A DNA stretch of 64,000 nucleotides from Desulfobacteraceae bacterium 4572_123 (lineage in GTDB: Bacteria; Desulfobacterota; Desulfobacteria; Desulfobacterales; 4572-123). The position numbers and the translations under genes are program-made. The stretch's first letter is position 1. Every line of letters starts with the position of its first letter. The stretch is taken from contig NBLJ01000007.1 of the NCBI GenBank assembly GCA_002084545.1, forward strand, positions 1-64,000, read 5' to 3'. Positions 21,445 to 30,264 of this stretch are shown piece after piece. A model generated the notes under the pieces. The model was not told where the DNA came from, searched no databases, and saw nothing but the letters and a program-made list of their open reading frames with translations.

Positions 21445-22581
21445 TCAGGACCGCTGCATTCTGCAAAGGACACCTCGTTCGGCCAGATATCTCGCGACGC
21501 TTTCCCGGCATCCGTTAACACGCCCTACCAATTCGGGAGCACTTATCCCTGTTTGTGAATAACCGCCGTCAAGCACCAACCGGGTGACCGCTGCACAGGT
21601 GTACCCGGTCGTCCTGGCCATGGAAGGGGTTCCTGTTGCGGCATCGTATTCATCGTACATGTCGTAGGTGTAGGTCACGGGTTTTCCATCTTCCACGCCG
21701 GAGATGATAAGTCTCATGACAGTAAGATCAGCCTCGCCTGGTTCGTATTTCCAAATCGGGGTAAAAAGCTTCGCTGTCACATCGATGGGCCGCACCGAAG
21801 CGCCCTTCACCTGGATGGGGGCCTGGCTGAAAAATCCGGCATCATTGAAGATGCGCATCTGGTCTATATGCTCGGGATAGCGCAGCGTCTTCTCGAACAT
21901 GACGGGGATGTCGGAGACAGAGGTATGGATCAGGGTTCTGAGTCCATCGGAGTTGAGGCATGCCATGGTGCCGACCTTAGGGAGATCAATGGTCATGGTT
22001 TCGGAGAGCGCCGGCCTTTCGACCACCTTGCCATCTTCAACCATTCTGCCAGGGCCTGAGTATTCCTCAAAAACCTCAAGGACGGGAAAGTCCGTCTTGT
22101 ACCCTAAAGGCGCGTTCCTCGATTTTGGAAAGCCACCGACGTAGCACTCATAGCGGGCAACCTCCATCTTCCGCATATGATCGCCGAGAATGATGTTGGA
22201 CATACCTGGTGCCACGCCGCAGTCCACCACCGCGGTGACTCCCTTTTCCCTTGCCAGGTCGTCCAGTCCGAAGGGATCCTCTAAAAAGTACGAGATGTCC
22301 ACGATGTTCTTGCCTGCGCGAATGACAGCTTCAAGCATTGCGTATCCCAGGGGGCCGGGCACTGAACCGATGACAATGTCCGCATCCTCAACGGCCCGCG
22401 TGACGCCTTCCACCGTGGAGAGATCCTCTACCCGGATCTGAACGGGATGTTTTTTGGCCAGGTGCTCCAGAGCATCCTGGTTGATGTCTACCGAGATAAT
22501 CTCACAGGCGGGGTCCTTGCACAGATCGATGGCAATGTGTCTTCCCACTGGTCCACAGCCAAGGATTACCATTCTGTTCAT
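21445..22581 (-). CDS. Saccharopine dehydrogenase-like / lysine 6-dehydrogenase-like oxidoreductase
   Basis: 378 residues. Start ATG at 22581 with a GGAGA ribosome site. The N-terminus is a Rossmann fold (VILGCGPVGRHIAIDL, residues 5-20) with an acidic residue after the second strand (SVDIN), suggesting NAD preference. GVAPGMSNIILG at about 125-136 is typical of the saccharopine dehydrogenase/lysine 6-dehydrogenase group. Members oxidise or reduce a C-N bond of an amino acid or amine using NAD(P). Lying between two mttB genes, it may process the demethylated amino-acid product, but that is inference. No transmembrane segment or signal peptide is seen. A homospermidine or carboxynorspermidine synthase role is possible but less supported. 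Confidence 0.8.
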   Translation of the reverse strand: MNRMVILGCGPVGRHIAIDLCKDPACEIISVDINQDALEHLAKKHPVQIRVEDLSTVEGVTRAVEDADIVIGSVPGPLGYAMLEAVIRAGKNIVDISYFLEDPFGLDDLAREKGVTAVVDCGVAPGMSNIILGDHMRKMEVARYECYVGGFPKSRNAPLGYKTDFPVLEVFEEYSGPGRMVEDGKVVERPALSETMTIDLPKVGTMACLNSDGLRTLIHTSVSDIPVMFEKTLRYPEHIDQMRIFNDAGFFSQAPIQVKGASVRPIDVTAKLFTPIWKYEPGEADLTVMRLIISGVEDGKPVTYTYDMYDEYDAATGTPSMARTTGYTCAAVTRLVLDGGYSQTGISAPELVGRVNGCRESVARYLAERGVLCRMQRS

Positions 22582-22616
22582 ATTTTTCTCCTTTTCCTTT
22601 AAAGATAAGCTTTTGG

Positions 22617-22692
22617 CTTTTAGCAGTTAGCCATTAGCTAAATGAATCCTTTGTCATTTCGAGCTTGAAAGCCAATAGCTAACAGCTAAAAG
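22617..22692. repeat. Imperfect inverted repeat of TTAGC-type intergenic filler
   Basis: Arms at 22617-22639 and 22670-22692 pair over 23 bases with 3 mismatches (left arm begins CTTTTAGCAGTTAGCC, right arm ends AGCTAACAGCTAAAAG). It fills the gap between mttB copy 2 and the saccharopine-dehydrogenase-like gene. It could form a hairpin in the operon transcript. Similar TTAGC-rich dispersed repeats are common in this kind of genome; that it is one of them here is inference. Confidence 0.7.
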
Positions 22693-22696
22693 TTAA

Positions 22697-24130
22697 TTAC
22701 GCCATTGCTGAAGCACGCTTGCAGATTTTATCCAGTTCTTGTTCAACATCATCATCAAGGGGCAGTGGCTCATGATTTTTTAATATTTGATTCACTTTTT
22801 CATGTGCTTCTTCCAGAACATCTTTTTTCCCCTTCTCTTTCCAGCGATCATATGTTTCATGGGAACCCAAATCTGAAATATACCAGTCATCACTGCGGAC
22901 GGCTTTGACTGTGGATTCTTCAAGCAGGTAAGTGCCGCCCGGACCTGTTTTTTTAATAAGATCGGTTAACCACATTTCGTCATTGGTATTGACACCGCGC
23001 TGGGCATGTCTGCCCAAACGGAAAATCTCTGTATCAATTACAAGTTTTTCCAGGCTGGAGACCATTGAACCATCCAGCATTCCAGGGCCGACGATAATAT
23101 CCGGGCAGGAAAGGATGGTTGGAAGATTCATGGCAGCATTCTCATAAGCCTCCTGGATATTTACAACATGGGCATCTGATCCGCCGGGTGATGACTCTGA
23201 GGGTATCCCATAATAGCCGGCCATTTCAGTGGCAGCAGAATCCATAATGGAAAATTCCATACTGGCATAACCGGGTGTTGCCGTTCTGGGATTCATGACG
23301 GCCAGGGCCGGTGCATAAATAATGGGAAGCCCCGGTTCATTTGCCTCGAGCAGGCAGATCATGGAAAGTACCTCGCAATTTCCCTGGATGATCGTTGAAA
23401 TCATATTTCCAGGAGCACTGGAGCCCATCAGGGGCATCGGCATGATACCAACCGGTATGTTCCAGCCTTTCGTGGCCAGATAAGCATCGGTAAAGGTTTT
23501 ATCGATTGAAAGTGGAGACTGGGGGCAAAGCAGCCAGGAAACCGGGTGATTTTTTCTTATTTCTTCTCTGGACCCGAAAATTGTTTGCAGAATTTCAAGA
23601 TACCAGGGTGCTTCATCAACCTTATCGATGCCTTCCTGGATATGTTTGGAAAAATTTCTGAAAACCCGGCACAGATAATCAACTGTGCCGCCAATATCAC
23701 CAACCCTGTCACCGGGCTCTACCTGGCACCAGAAAACACCGATTTCGTCCAGGGCATCTGACAATCTTGTTACGTTTTCCCAATCAGCGTAAGTTGCCGG
23801 GCGCCGTTCACAAGTTTTATAATCTAAAACCATTGTCCCGTTGCCATCCAGGCAAAGCGTGCTGTTTCCTTTGTTCATGATCAAGTCGTGACCAGGCCTT
23901 CGTGCACTTAAGGTAAATTCCCTGGTGATCTGTTTAAGGGATGTTTCAACGAGTGTTTTGGGAAACTTAACAATTTTATTGTTTTCATCTACCACGGCGC
24001 CGGCATCTTTCAATATCCGCCGGCCCAGGTCTGTTTCAATACGAACACCTGTTGTTTTAAGAATGTCCAATGATTCTTCGTGGACACGATGTCGTTCATC
24101 TTCCGAGAGTACTTGAAAAAATGATTTCAT
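22697..24130 (-). CDS. MttB-family (trimethylamine methyltransferase-like) protein, non-pyrrolysine, copy 2
   Basis: 477 residues, full family length. Start ATG at 24130 after GGGGAA. Recognised by LCLDGNGTMVLDYKTCERRPAT at about 92-113, which matches the SGLAVFISDLETGEERNAT block of copy 1, and by AATEMAGYYGIPSESSPGGSD at about 310-330. There is no in-frame amber codon. It presumably transfers a methyl from a quaternary amine to a corrinoid protein, but no corrinoid protein gene is beside it. It follows the DAO oxidoreductase gene by 36 bases and is probably in its transcript. Divergence between the two copies suggests two substrates, or two steps of one pathway, rather than a recent duplication. 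Confidence 0.92.
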   Translation of the reverse strand: MKSFFQVLSEDERHRVHEESLDILKTTGVRIETDLGRRILKDAGAVVDENNKIVKFPKTLVETSLKQITREFTLSARRPGHDLIMNKGNSTLCLDGNGTMVLDYKTCERRPATYADWENVTRLSDALDEIGVFWCQVEPGDRVGDIGGTVDYLCRVFRNFSKHIQEGIDKVDEAPWYLEILQTIFGSREEIRKNHPVSWLLCPQSPLSIDKTFTDAYLATKGWNIPVGIMPMPLMGSSAPGNMISTIIQGNCEVLSMICLLEANEPGLPIIYAPALAVMNPRTATPGYASMEFSIMDSAATEMAGYYGIPSESSPGGSDAHVVNIQEAYENAAMNLPTILSCPDIIVGPGMLDGSMVSSLEKLVIDTEIFRLGRHAQRGVNTNDEMWLTDLIKKTGPGGTYLLEESTVKAVRSDDWYISDLGSHETYDRWKEKGKKDVLEEAHEKVNQILKNHEPLPLDDDVEQELDKICKRASAMA

Positions 24131-24166
24131 AAATATTCCCCAATAATAGATACAATTTTTTCTTGA

Positions 24167-25534
24167 TTATAAATGTCCTGCGTTCTTGACAACATTCACC
24201 ATGTACCATTTTTTCAAAATGCTAAAAGATGCCCGCAAAAACTTCGGCCCGGCATAGGGAATAGGCCGGTTAATGATAAAGTGCTCGGTAAATTCATTTT
24301 TTTCACCGGTCATCAATTCCGCTATCATTTTACCGCCGGTCTGTGTGGAAGGAACCCCCTCGCCGTATCCCACACCATAATAGATATTATGATGATCGCC
24401 CATAACGCCGACCGACGGTTGACGATCCAGACTACCGGCGGTCGGACCGCCCCAGGCATGATCAATCTTAATTCCGGCAAGTGAAGGAAAGGTTTCAACC
24501 AGATCTTTGAGAATCAATTGTGAAACAGATTTATTATTTCCAGGAGCAATGCGATCATTATCATAGTATATGGCATCCGACCCGCCGATAATGATCCGTC
24601 CGTCGGCACTGGGGATCATATAATTAAACAGCTCCCTGTAATCTGAAATGCCCTGCCGGTTTTGCCAGCCGATAGCCTGCCATTGCTGATCACTTAAAGG
24701 TTCAGTGGCAATCACATAGGTATACAGGGGAAATACCCGGTTTTGAAAAAATCCTAATTTATGGGAATAGGCGTTGGTGGCAATCACAAGGACAGGTGCT
24801 TTTACATCTCCCAGTTCCGTATCCACATGATTGACTTTACCGGGGATCACACGGGTTACAAGGGATCGCTCCCTGATTTCAACCCCCATATCTTCAACAA
24901 TTTTTTTCATCCCCCGTGCCAGTTTCGCCGGATTAAGGGTCGCGCCATGGTCCATTTTGAGGGCCGCAATATATCTTGGGGATTTAATTTCCTTTTCAAG
25001 ATCTTTTCCATGGAGCATTTCAACATTAAGTCCCCAATCCTTGAAAATTCTGTAATCCCTTTCCATGACTTTGACCTGCCCTTTATTCATGGCAGTGTCC
25101 AGCATTCCCATTTCATCAAAATCACAATCCAGGCCATAAACACTGATAAATTCTTTAATTTGATCAAGGCCCTGCAGGCTGACTTTCAGGTTTCTTTTAC
25201 GGGCATGCGTATCCTTACAATTCACATCTATCAACGAGGTTGCAACACAAAAACCGCCGTTTCTGCCGCTGGCGCCATAACCGCAGCAGGCACCTTCCAG
25301 TATCATGATTTTTTTATCGGCAAATTTTTTATGGATATTATAAGCTGCTGAAAGTCCGGTATAGCCACCGCCGATAATCACGATATCCGCTTGATGGCTG
25401 CCGCGCAGGGGTTGGTTAATAATTTCATTTTCCAGGCCGGCAGCTTTAAACCAGAAGTTGTCCAGAAAATATTCATAAATACTGGGGGGTTCTAATCCCA
25501 GCCGCCTGTTGTAAATTGAAGAAAAATGTTTCAT
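24167..25534 (-). CDS. DAO-family FAD-dependent amine oxidoreductase
   Basis: 455 residues. Start ATG at 25534 after a GGGGGAA ribosome site. The FAD-binding dinucleotide motif is IVIIGGGYTGLSAAYNI at about 51-67, followed by GASGRNGGFCV at about 87-97, the flavin-contact block of the DAO family (dimethylglycine, sarcosine and gamma-glutamylputrescine oxidases). A C-terminal block, GVGYGEGVPSTQTGGKMIAEL, is also typical. It would oxidise a C-N bond of a small secondary or tertiary amine in the cytoplasm. The context of a Pot-type importer upstream and two mttB genes downstream supports a role in clearing N-methyl groups or opening the amine left after demethylation. The substrate is not determinable. 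Confidence 0.87.
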   Translation of the reverse strand: MKHFSSIYNRRLGLEPPSIYEYFLDNFWFKAAGLENEIINQPLRGSHQADIVIIGGGYTGLSAAYNIHKKFADKKIMILEGACCGYGASGRNGGFCVATSLIDVNCKDTHARKRNLKVSLQGLDQIKEFISVYGLDCDFDEMGMLDTAMNKGQVKVMERDYRIFKDWGLNVEMLHGKDLEKEIKSPRYIAALKMDHGATLNPAKLARGMKKIVEDMGVEIRERSLVTRVIPGKVNHVDTELGDVKAPVLVIATNAYSHKLGFFQNRVFPLYTYVIATEPLSDQQWQAIGWQNRQGISDYRELFNYMIPSADGRIIIGGSDAIYYDNDRIAPGNNKSVSQLILKDLVETFPSLAGIKIDHAWGGPTAGSLDRQPSVGVMGDHHNIYYGVGYGEGVPSTQTGGKMIAELMTGEKNEFTEHFIINRPIPYAGPKFLRASFSILKKWYMVNVVKNAGHL

Positions 25535-25558
25535 ATAAAAATTCCCCCGGTATTCCAG

Positions 25559-26686
25559 TCACGCCCCCAGCACGTTATTGTATTTCCAATCCCAGTACGC
25601 CGTGATTTTGGAACCGGCCTCAATGGATGAATTATAATGGATGGCGCGATTTAAATGGACGGTCAAATCATCACTACTGTCATTGAGCTCAATGGTGAGT
25701 TCACTGAATTCGCCCTGGTAGAATGTTTCTTTCACTTTCCCCTGGAATACGGTGTACTGATCCCGGGAAAGTTTTTGATTGTCGGGCGGGTCCCGGGAAA
25801 TGGAAATCAGCTCGGGATGAATCGAAAATCCGGTTATATTTTTTTGGGCAATCCCGTTTTTTTTCGGTACAAAAATTTTTTGCCCGCTGTCTGTTTTTAA
25901 TTCAAGCCGGTCATTTTCTCCGGCTTCCACCCTGCCTTTGAAAATATTGGTTGCACCGATGAAAGAAGCGACAAACTGTGATTTCGGTGTTTCATAAATG
26001 TCCCGGGGACTGCCCATCTGGATCACGGCACCATTTTTCATAACGGCAATTTTGTCGGACATGCTCAACGCCTCTTTCTGATCATGGGTCACGTTCAAAA
26101 AGGTAATCCCCACTTCTCTCTGGATTCTCTTTAATTCGGTCTGCATCTCTTTTCTCAGCTTGCGGTCAAGTGCTGCCAGGGGTTCATCAAGCAAAAGAAT
26201 TTTGGGTTTGAGCACCAGGGATCGGCTCAGGGCAACCCGCTGCTGCTGACCTCCGCTGAGCTGGGCAGGAAGCCTTTTCCCCATTCCGGTCAGGTTGACG
26301 AAGTCTATGGCTTCATTCACCAGTTTTTGAATCTGGTTTTTGGGCAGCCGTCTTTCCGTCAATCCAAAGGCAATGTTGTCAAACACCGTCATATGGGGGA
26401 AAAGCGCATGCTGTTGAAACACAATATTGCACTCTCTTTTATCGGGGGGAAGGTGGTTGACTTTTTTTCCTCCTAAAATAATGTCTCCCAGGTTGGGGCG
26501 CTCAAAGCCGGCAACTATGCGCAACAGCGTAGTTTTACCGCAGCCGCTCGGCCCCAGCAGAGAAAAAATCTCTCCCTTTGGAATCTCAATACTCACAGCA
26601 TCAACGGCGAGCAGATCGCCAAACCGTTTGGTTACATTCTTTATTTCGAGAACCGGTTTTGCCTTGTCATTTTCTATTGATGTCAT
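25559..26686 (-). CDS. ABC transporter ATP-binding protein, PotA-type
   Basis: 375 residues. Start ATG at 26686 with AGGAAA upstream. Walker A is GPSGCGKTT (about 42-50), the Q-loop is VFQQH, the signature is LSGGQQQR and Walker B is ILLLDEPLAALD. The C-terminal ~130 residues form a TOBE-type regulatory domain, as in spermidine/putrescine and other polyamine-type importers. It energises the PotB- and PotC-like permeases encoded just upstream (17-base gap). The next gene, the DAO oxidoreductase, begins 24 bases downstream, so transport and catabolism are probably co-transcribed. Confidence 0.93.
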   Translation of the reverse strand: MTSIENDKAKPVLEIKNVTKRFGDLLAVDAVSIEIPKGEIFSLLGPSGCGKTTLLRIVAGFERPNLGDIILGGKKVNHLPPDKRECNIVFQQHALFPHMTVFDNIAFGLTERRLPKNQIQKLVNEAIDFVNLTGMGKRLPAQLSGGQQQRVALSRSLVLKPKILLLDEPLAALDRKLRKEMQTELKRIQREVGITFLNVTHDQKEALSMSDKIAVMKNGAVIQMGSPRDIYETPKSQFVASFIGATNIFKGRVEAGENDRLELKTDSGQKIFVPKKNGIAQKNITGFSIHPELISISRDPPDNQKLSRDQYTVFQGKVKETFYQGEFSELTIELNDSSDDLTVHLNRAIHYNSSIEAGSKITAYWDWKYNNVLGA

Positions 26687-26703
26687 ATTAAATTTTTCCT
26701 GTC

Positions 26704-27486
26704 TTAAAATCTTTTGTTCTTATTTTCCAGTGCCATACTAAGCAGAAGCAGGGTAATTGAAATCATCATGAGTATGGTTCCGATACAGTTAATCGTTGGC
26801 GTTGCACCAAATCTTAACTGGGAAAATATATAGATCGGCAAGGTGGCGTTCCCCACACCTGCAACAAAATAGGTGATCATAAAGTCATCAAACGACCAGG
26901 GAAAAATTACCAGTGCGGATGCCCCGATGGCCGGCAGCAAAAGCGGCAGCGTGATCCTGAAAAAGGTCCTGATCTTTGATGCACCCAGATCCTGGGCTGC
27001 CTCCTCCCATGCCCAGTCGATCCGCTGCATTCTGCCGAGAATGATAAAAACAGCCAGGGGCGCGGTCCAGGAAAGCTGGGCAATAACGATGCTGAAATAT
27101 CCCAAAGGGACATGTACGATCCGTTCAAAATAAACCAGCAAAGAACCACCCATGACAACACCGGGCAAAACAATGGGGACCAGGATGGCGATCCTCAGCA
27201 TTCTCTTGAATCTGAATTGTAATTTATAGAATCCGTATGCACCCAGTGTACCGATAATACAGGAGAAAATGACCACAACTACCGATACCGCCAAGCTCCT
27301 GAACAAGGCATCGTGCAATTGTGAATTATCAAGAAGGGTGCGGTACCATTTGAAAGTAAATTTTTTCCAGACCACCCCCAATTTGCTCTCATTAAAGGAA
27401 AAAATTACAACAACGAGAACCGGTACCCAAAGGATAAAATAGACCAGTCCGGTGATGACCTTAAGCAATATATTATCTTTTTTCAT
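26704..27486 (-). CDS. ABC transporter permease, PotC-type
   Basis: 260 residues with about six hydrophobic segments. The EAA loop reads EEAAQDLGASKIRTFFRITLP at about 161-181, where it docks on the ATPase. The ATG at 27486 overlaps the potB-type stop by four bases (ATGA), so translation is coupled. It forms the inner-membrane channel with the neighbouring PotB-like protein. Confidence 0.92.
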   Translation of the reverse strand: MKKDNILLKVITGLVYFILWVPVLVVVIFSFNESKLGVVWKKFTFKWYRTLLDNSQLHDALFRSLAVSVVVVIFSCIIGTLGAYGFYKLQFRFKRMLRIAILVPIVLPGVVMGGSLLVYFERIVHVPLGYFSIVIAQLSWTAPLAVFIILGRMQRIDWAWEEAAQDLGASKIRTFFRITLPLLLPAIGASALVIFPWSFDDFMITYFVAGVGNATLPIYIFSQLRFGATPTINCIGTILMMISITLLLLSMALENKNKRF

Positions 27487-28400
27487 ATGACCTTCTCCAA
27501 TGCGTCTTCCCCGCCTTTTTTGATGATGATGAAAAGAACAAGAATCAATATGGCGGTCAGGACAACACCGAAGGCACTGCCTCCCGGAATATCGCCCGCG
27601 GTTATATACTTATGGGTGACCAGGTTTCCAACCATCATCACTTTTGAACCACCCAGAAAAGTCGGTACCAGGTAATCACCCAGTGCCGGAATAAAAACCA
27701 GAATTGTTCCGGCAAAAACGCCTCCCTTGGTCAGCGGGAGTATCACCCTGAAAAACCGACGGATGGGAGTTGCCCCCATGTCGGTGGCGGCTTCAAGAAG
27801 CGCCGGGTTAAGGCCTTCCAAAGAAGCATAAATCGGCAGAATCATGTACGGCAGCGAATAATAAACCAGTCCGAACATGACGGCAAATGGCGAATACAAC
27901 ATACGGATGGGTGAATCAATCAGGCCCGTACCCATCAGAATATTATTGATCACCCCCATATTGCCCAGCATGGTTTTAACGGCATAGATTCGAATGATAA
28001 CCGCCGTGGTTTCCGGGATGATCAGCATGAGAATGAGAAAGGCTTTCCACCGGCCGCCGTACTGGGTAATGTAATAGGCCACCGGAAACGCAATAATAAT
28101 GCACAGAATATTGGTTTGAACCGCATAGTAGAAAGATCTTAAAAAAATTTCCCCGTAAGCTCCGGAAAATGCATTGATGTAGCTCTGTAATGAAAAAGAG
28201 TTGGTCATCAAACCATCATCCCCTAATTTCAAAAAACTGAAAAACAGTGTAATAAGAAGGGGTAAAAAAGTAAAAAGGACAACCAGCAATGTGAGAGGCC
28301 CGATGAGAATGGAGAACTCAAGATCAAAAAATCTTTTTTTGTGTATGGGTGTGTCTTCAGAGATCACTTCATCCATTGAGTGATCTAATGTGCGGTTCAT
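27483..28400 (-). CDS. ABC transporter permease, PotB-type
   Basis: 305 residues. Start ATG at 28400 behind AGGAGA. A ~30-residue cytoplasmic N-terminal tail precedes six predicted membrane segments, the first being ILIGPLTLLVVLFTFLPLLI. The EAA loop is LLEAATDMGATPIRRFFRVILP at about 202-223. It is the partner of the PotC-like permease. It follows the binding-protein gene across a 127-base gap containing a strong hairpin, an arrangement that often lets the binding protein be made in excess. Confidence 0.92.
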   Translation of the reverse strand: MNRTLDHSMDEVISEDTPIHKKRFFDLEFSILIGPLTLLVVLFTFLPLLITLFFSFLKLGDDGLMTNSFSLQSYINAFSGAYGEIFLRSFYYAVQTNILCIIIAFPVAYYITQYGGRWKAFLILMLIIPETTAVIIRIYAVKTMLGNMGVINNILMGTGLIDSPIRMLYSPFAVMFGLVYYSLPYMILPIYASLEGLNPALLEAATDMGATPIRRFFRVILPLTKGGVFAGTILVFIPALGDYLVPTFLGGSKVMMVGNLVTHKYITAGDIPGGSAFGVVLTAILILVLFIIIKKGGEDALEKVI

Positions 28401-28457
28401 TTAATTTTCTCCTGGAAATAAAGCCCTTAAAAACCTGAAGCCTGCAGTAAAATTGAT

Positions 28458-28489
28458 GCGGCGGACAACAGAAAGTTCCTGTCCGCCGC
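28458..28489 (-). terminator. Stem-loop between the binding-protein and permease genes
   Basis: Perfect 10-base arms GCGGCGGACA (28458-28467) and TGTCCGCCGC (28480-28489) with a 12-base loop. On the minus (coding) strand only a short weak T run follows, so it more likely stabilises the upstream binding-protein mRNA or attenuates transcription than stops it. The long T run (28494-28501) is on the plus-strand side, away from the operon's direction. Confidence 0.65.
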
Positions 28490-28527
28490 ACCGGTTTTTT
28501 TTGTTTCATCAATACGGATTAAAATGC

Positions 28528-29655
28528 TTACCTTTTTATCTTTTCCCAGATTTTAGCCCTGAGAGCGCGGCCTTTACCTACGGCTGCTTCATAATTTGGC
28601 AGTATGCATTTTTTTAAGTATTCCGATGAAAGAGACATGGCCGGGAATGACTTGACCTTATCTGAAAGCATATGGGGTGTTGCTTTATGGGTGGGGGCAT
28701 ACCCGATCCCTTCTATCAGTTTTACATGATTTTCCGGGCTCCAGATCCAGTTTAAAAACAGGTGGGCGGCGGCAGGGCTTTTCCCGCCCTTGGCAATGGC
28801 AATGGAATCAAATCCCATCATGGTGCCTTCCCTGGGTAATGACAATTTAATTCCTGGGACCTCTTGGGCAGTCCAATAGACATCACCGGCCCACATGACG
28901 GACAGAACGGTTTCCTGCTCAGCAAACAGGCGCGTGGGGTAGGCATCATAGGCTATCAGGTTCGGTTTTTGTTTGAGCAGCAGGTCCGTGGCTTCTTTCA
29001 GCTCTTTTTCATCACAGGAGTTAGGGTTGTAACCCAGATACATCAATGCGGAACCAACCGCCTCATAGGAATCGTCGAGGGCGGTCATCCTGCCTGCGAA
29101 TTCGTTCTTTTCAAAAACAATCTTCCAGGAATCCAGATCTTTGGTATTGGGGTCGACTATGTTCGAATTATAGGCTATTCCGGTTATATAAATACTTAAA
29201 GGGGCATAATATTCAAAATTCGGGTCGAATTCCGTCTTTTTAAAGTCGTCCATGATGTAATTGTCAACATTGGGGATCCATTCATGATTCAGTTTTTTTA
29301 ATGCGCCAAATTCTTTCAACAGCATAAAAGAACCGGAACCTATACTGACGATATCATACGGCACTTCCGGATTCAGCCTGAATTTTGTGTTCATTTCCTC
29401 TGTGCTGCCATAGTTGTCCCGGATAATTTTAATTCCGTATTTTTTTTCAAAACCCGTGTATAACTCTTCAGGCCACCATTCCGCCCAATCGTAAATGCGG
29501 AGTACGCCCTCTGTTTTAGCCTGGGCAATACATGCTTCGGGTGGTTCAAAATTCGAGTAGTTATCCGCGGCACAAACAGGCTGAGATATGGCACACAGCA
29601 GGATGAAAGTGATCATTGCAAAAAAAATCGTACTTTTTCTCGGGAATGTTTTCAT
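28528..29655 (-). CDS. Periplasmic substrate-binding protein, PotD-type
   Basis: 375 residues from the ATG at 29655, which has GGAGG eight bases upstream; longer readings to 29718 add a tail without support. A Sec signal peptide (basic KTFPRK, a hydrophobic core, cleavage after VCA) is followed by a mature protein with ALSIYDWAEWW-like polyamine-binding family features (LRIYDWAEWWPEEL, then FEKKYGIKIIRDNYGSTEE). It captures a cationic amine, polyamine or related betaine in the periplasm for the PotB/C/A complex. It is the first gene of the cluster and has its own promoter. Substrate specificity is not fixed by family: in this context a methylated amine is more likely than putrescine, which is inference. 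Confidence 0.9.
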   Translation of the reverse strand: MKTFPRKSTIFFAMITFILLCAISQPVCAADNYSNFEPPEACIAQAKTEGVLRIYDWAEWWPEELYTGFEKKYGIKIIRDNYGSTEEMNTKFRLNPEVPYDIVSIGSGSFMLLKEFGALKKLNHEWIPNVDNYIMDDFKKTEFDPNFEYYAPLSIYITGIAYNSNIVDPNTKDLDSWKIVFEKNEFAGRMTALDDSYEAVGSALMYLGYNPNSCDEKELKEATDLLLKQKPNLIAYDAYPTRLFAEQETVLSVMWAGDVYWTAQEVPGIKLSLPREGTMMGFDSIAIAKGGKSPAAAHLFLNWIWSPENHVKLIEGIGYAPTHKATPHMLSDKVKSFPAMSLSSEYLKKCILPNYEAAVGKGRALRAKIWEKIKR

Positions 29656-29679
29656 TGTTGCCTCCAAGTTTATGGTTAA

Positions 29680-29709
29680 ATTAAAGTGGGACATGTCCAT
29701 CATTGTCAA
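29680..29709 (-). promoter_or_regulatory. Putative promoter with palindromic operator for the amine operon
   Basis: On the minus strand TTGACA (29709-29704) and TTTAAT (29685-29680) are 18 bases apart, ending about 25 bases before the binding-protein ATG. A perfect 10-base palindrome GGACATGTCC (29689-29698) lies in the spacer, where a bound regulator would block or reshape RNA polymerase access. The promoter elements are good, but the operator role is inferred from position. Confidence 0.5.
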
Positions 29710-29718
29710 AATGAGCAT

Positions 29719-30264
29719 TTCAGAAAATTATATTTGTTTTAGTATAAAGCGGCTGTATCGGGGTGTTTTTAATTATTCATTCGCTCATTTCCGATAATTG
29801 TTCAACCCGGGTTTTGATCTGGTCTATCACCTCCTTTTTTACTGCCGTATAAAGGCGGGCTGGTAAGATGCTATAATTGCAACGCCCCTACTGACAGAAT
29901 GATGTAACATTTTTAGGGAGGAGATTCCGCAACTGTAACCGCTATCCCGCACCTGGGACAGAATGATGTTGATGAATTCGGCTTGAATGAGCGTTACAGT
30001 ATTTTGTTGCTTTTCGTCAAAAAGGCCCGTTACATTATTTGGATCTTATAACGCGGTTGGAAAGATTTTTTCATATCTGCAATTCTTAAGCATTATGTAG
30101 AGCTTAACAGGGATGTTCTTTTTTCAGATCGGATTTGACATAGATTTGGCATAGATTTAACTTTTATTTTTAATAAATTTCTAGTCGAAGATACTAACAA
30201 AAACAAAAAATGGTGTTAATACAGAAGAAATTCAAACTGCGGATAGACTTTTATGGCGGACAAT
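29719..30264. other. Non-coding stretch with a 13-bp direct repeat
   Basis: No convincing gene. GACAGAATGATGT occurs at 29893-29905 and again at 29957-29969, 64 bases apart, and TGTAAC or its complement recurs at about 29904, 29934, 29993 and 30031. The pattern could be regulator sites for the neighbouring amine operon or a worn remnant of a mobile element; nothing in the sequence decides. Confidence 0.4.

Noticed and set aside
19889-24130. True pyrrolysine-containing MttB
   Set aside because: Both genes are open throughout with no in-frame amber codon, and no pyl genes are present.
29656-29718. N-terminal extension of the PotD-type protein
   Set aside because: The ATG at 29655 has a strong GGAGG and starts a classic signal peptide; the upstream codons overlap the promoter.
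29881-29990. Possible cobalamin riboswitch upstream of the amine island
   Set aside because: The region has GC-rich pieces but none of the conserved B12-box sequence, and it is better described by the direct repeat.
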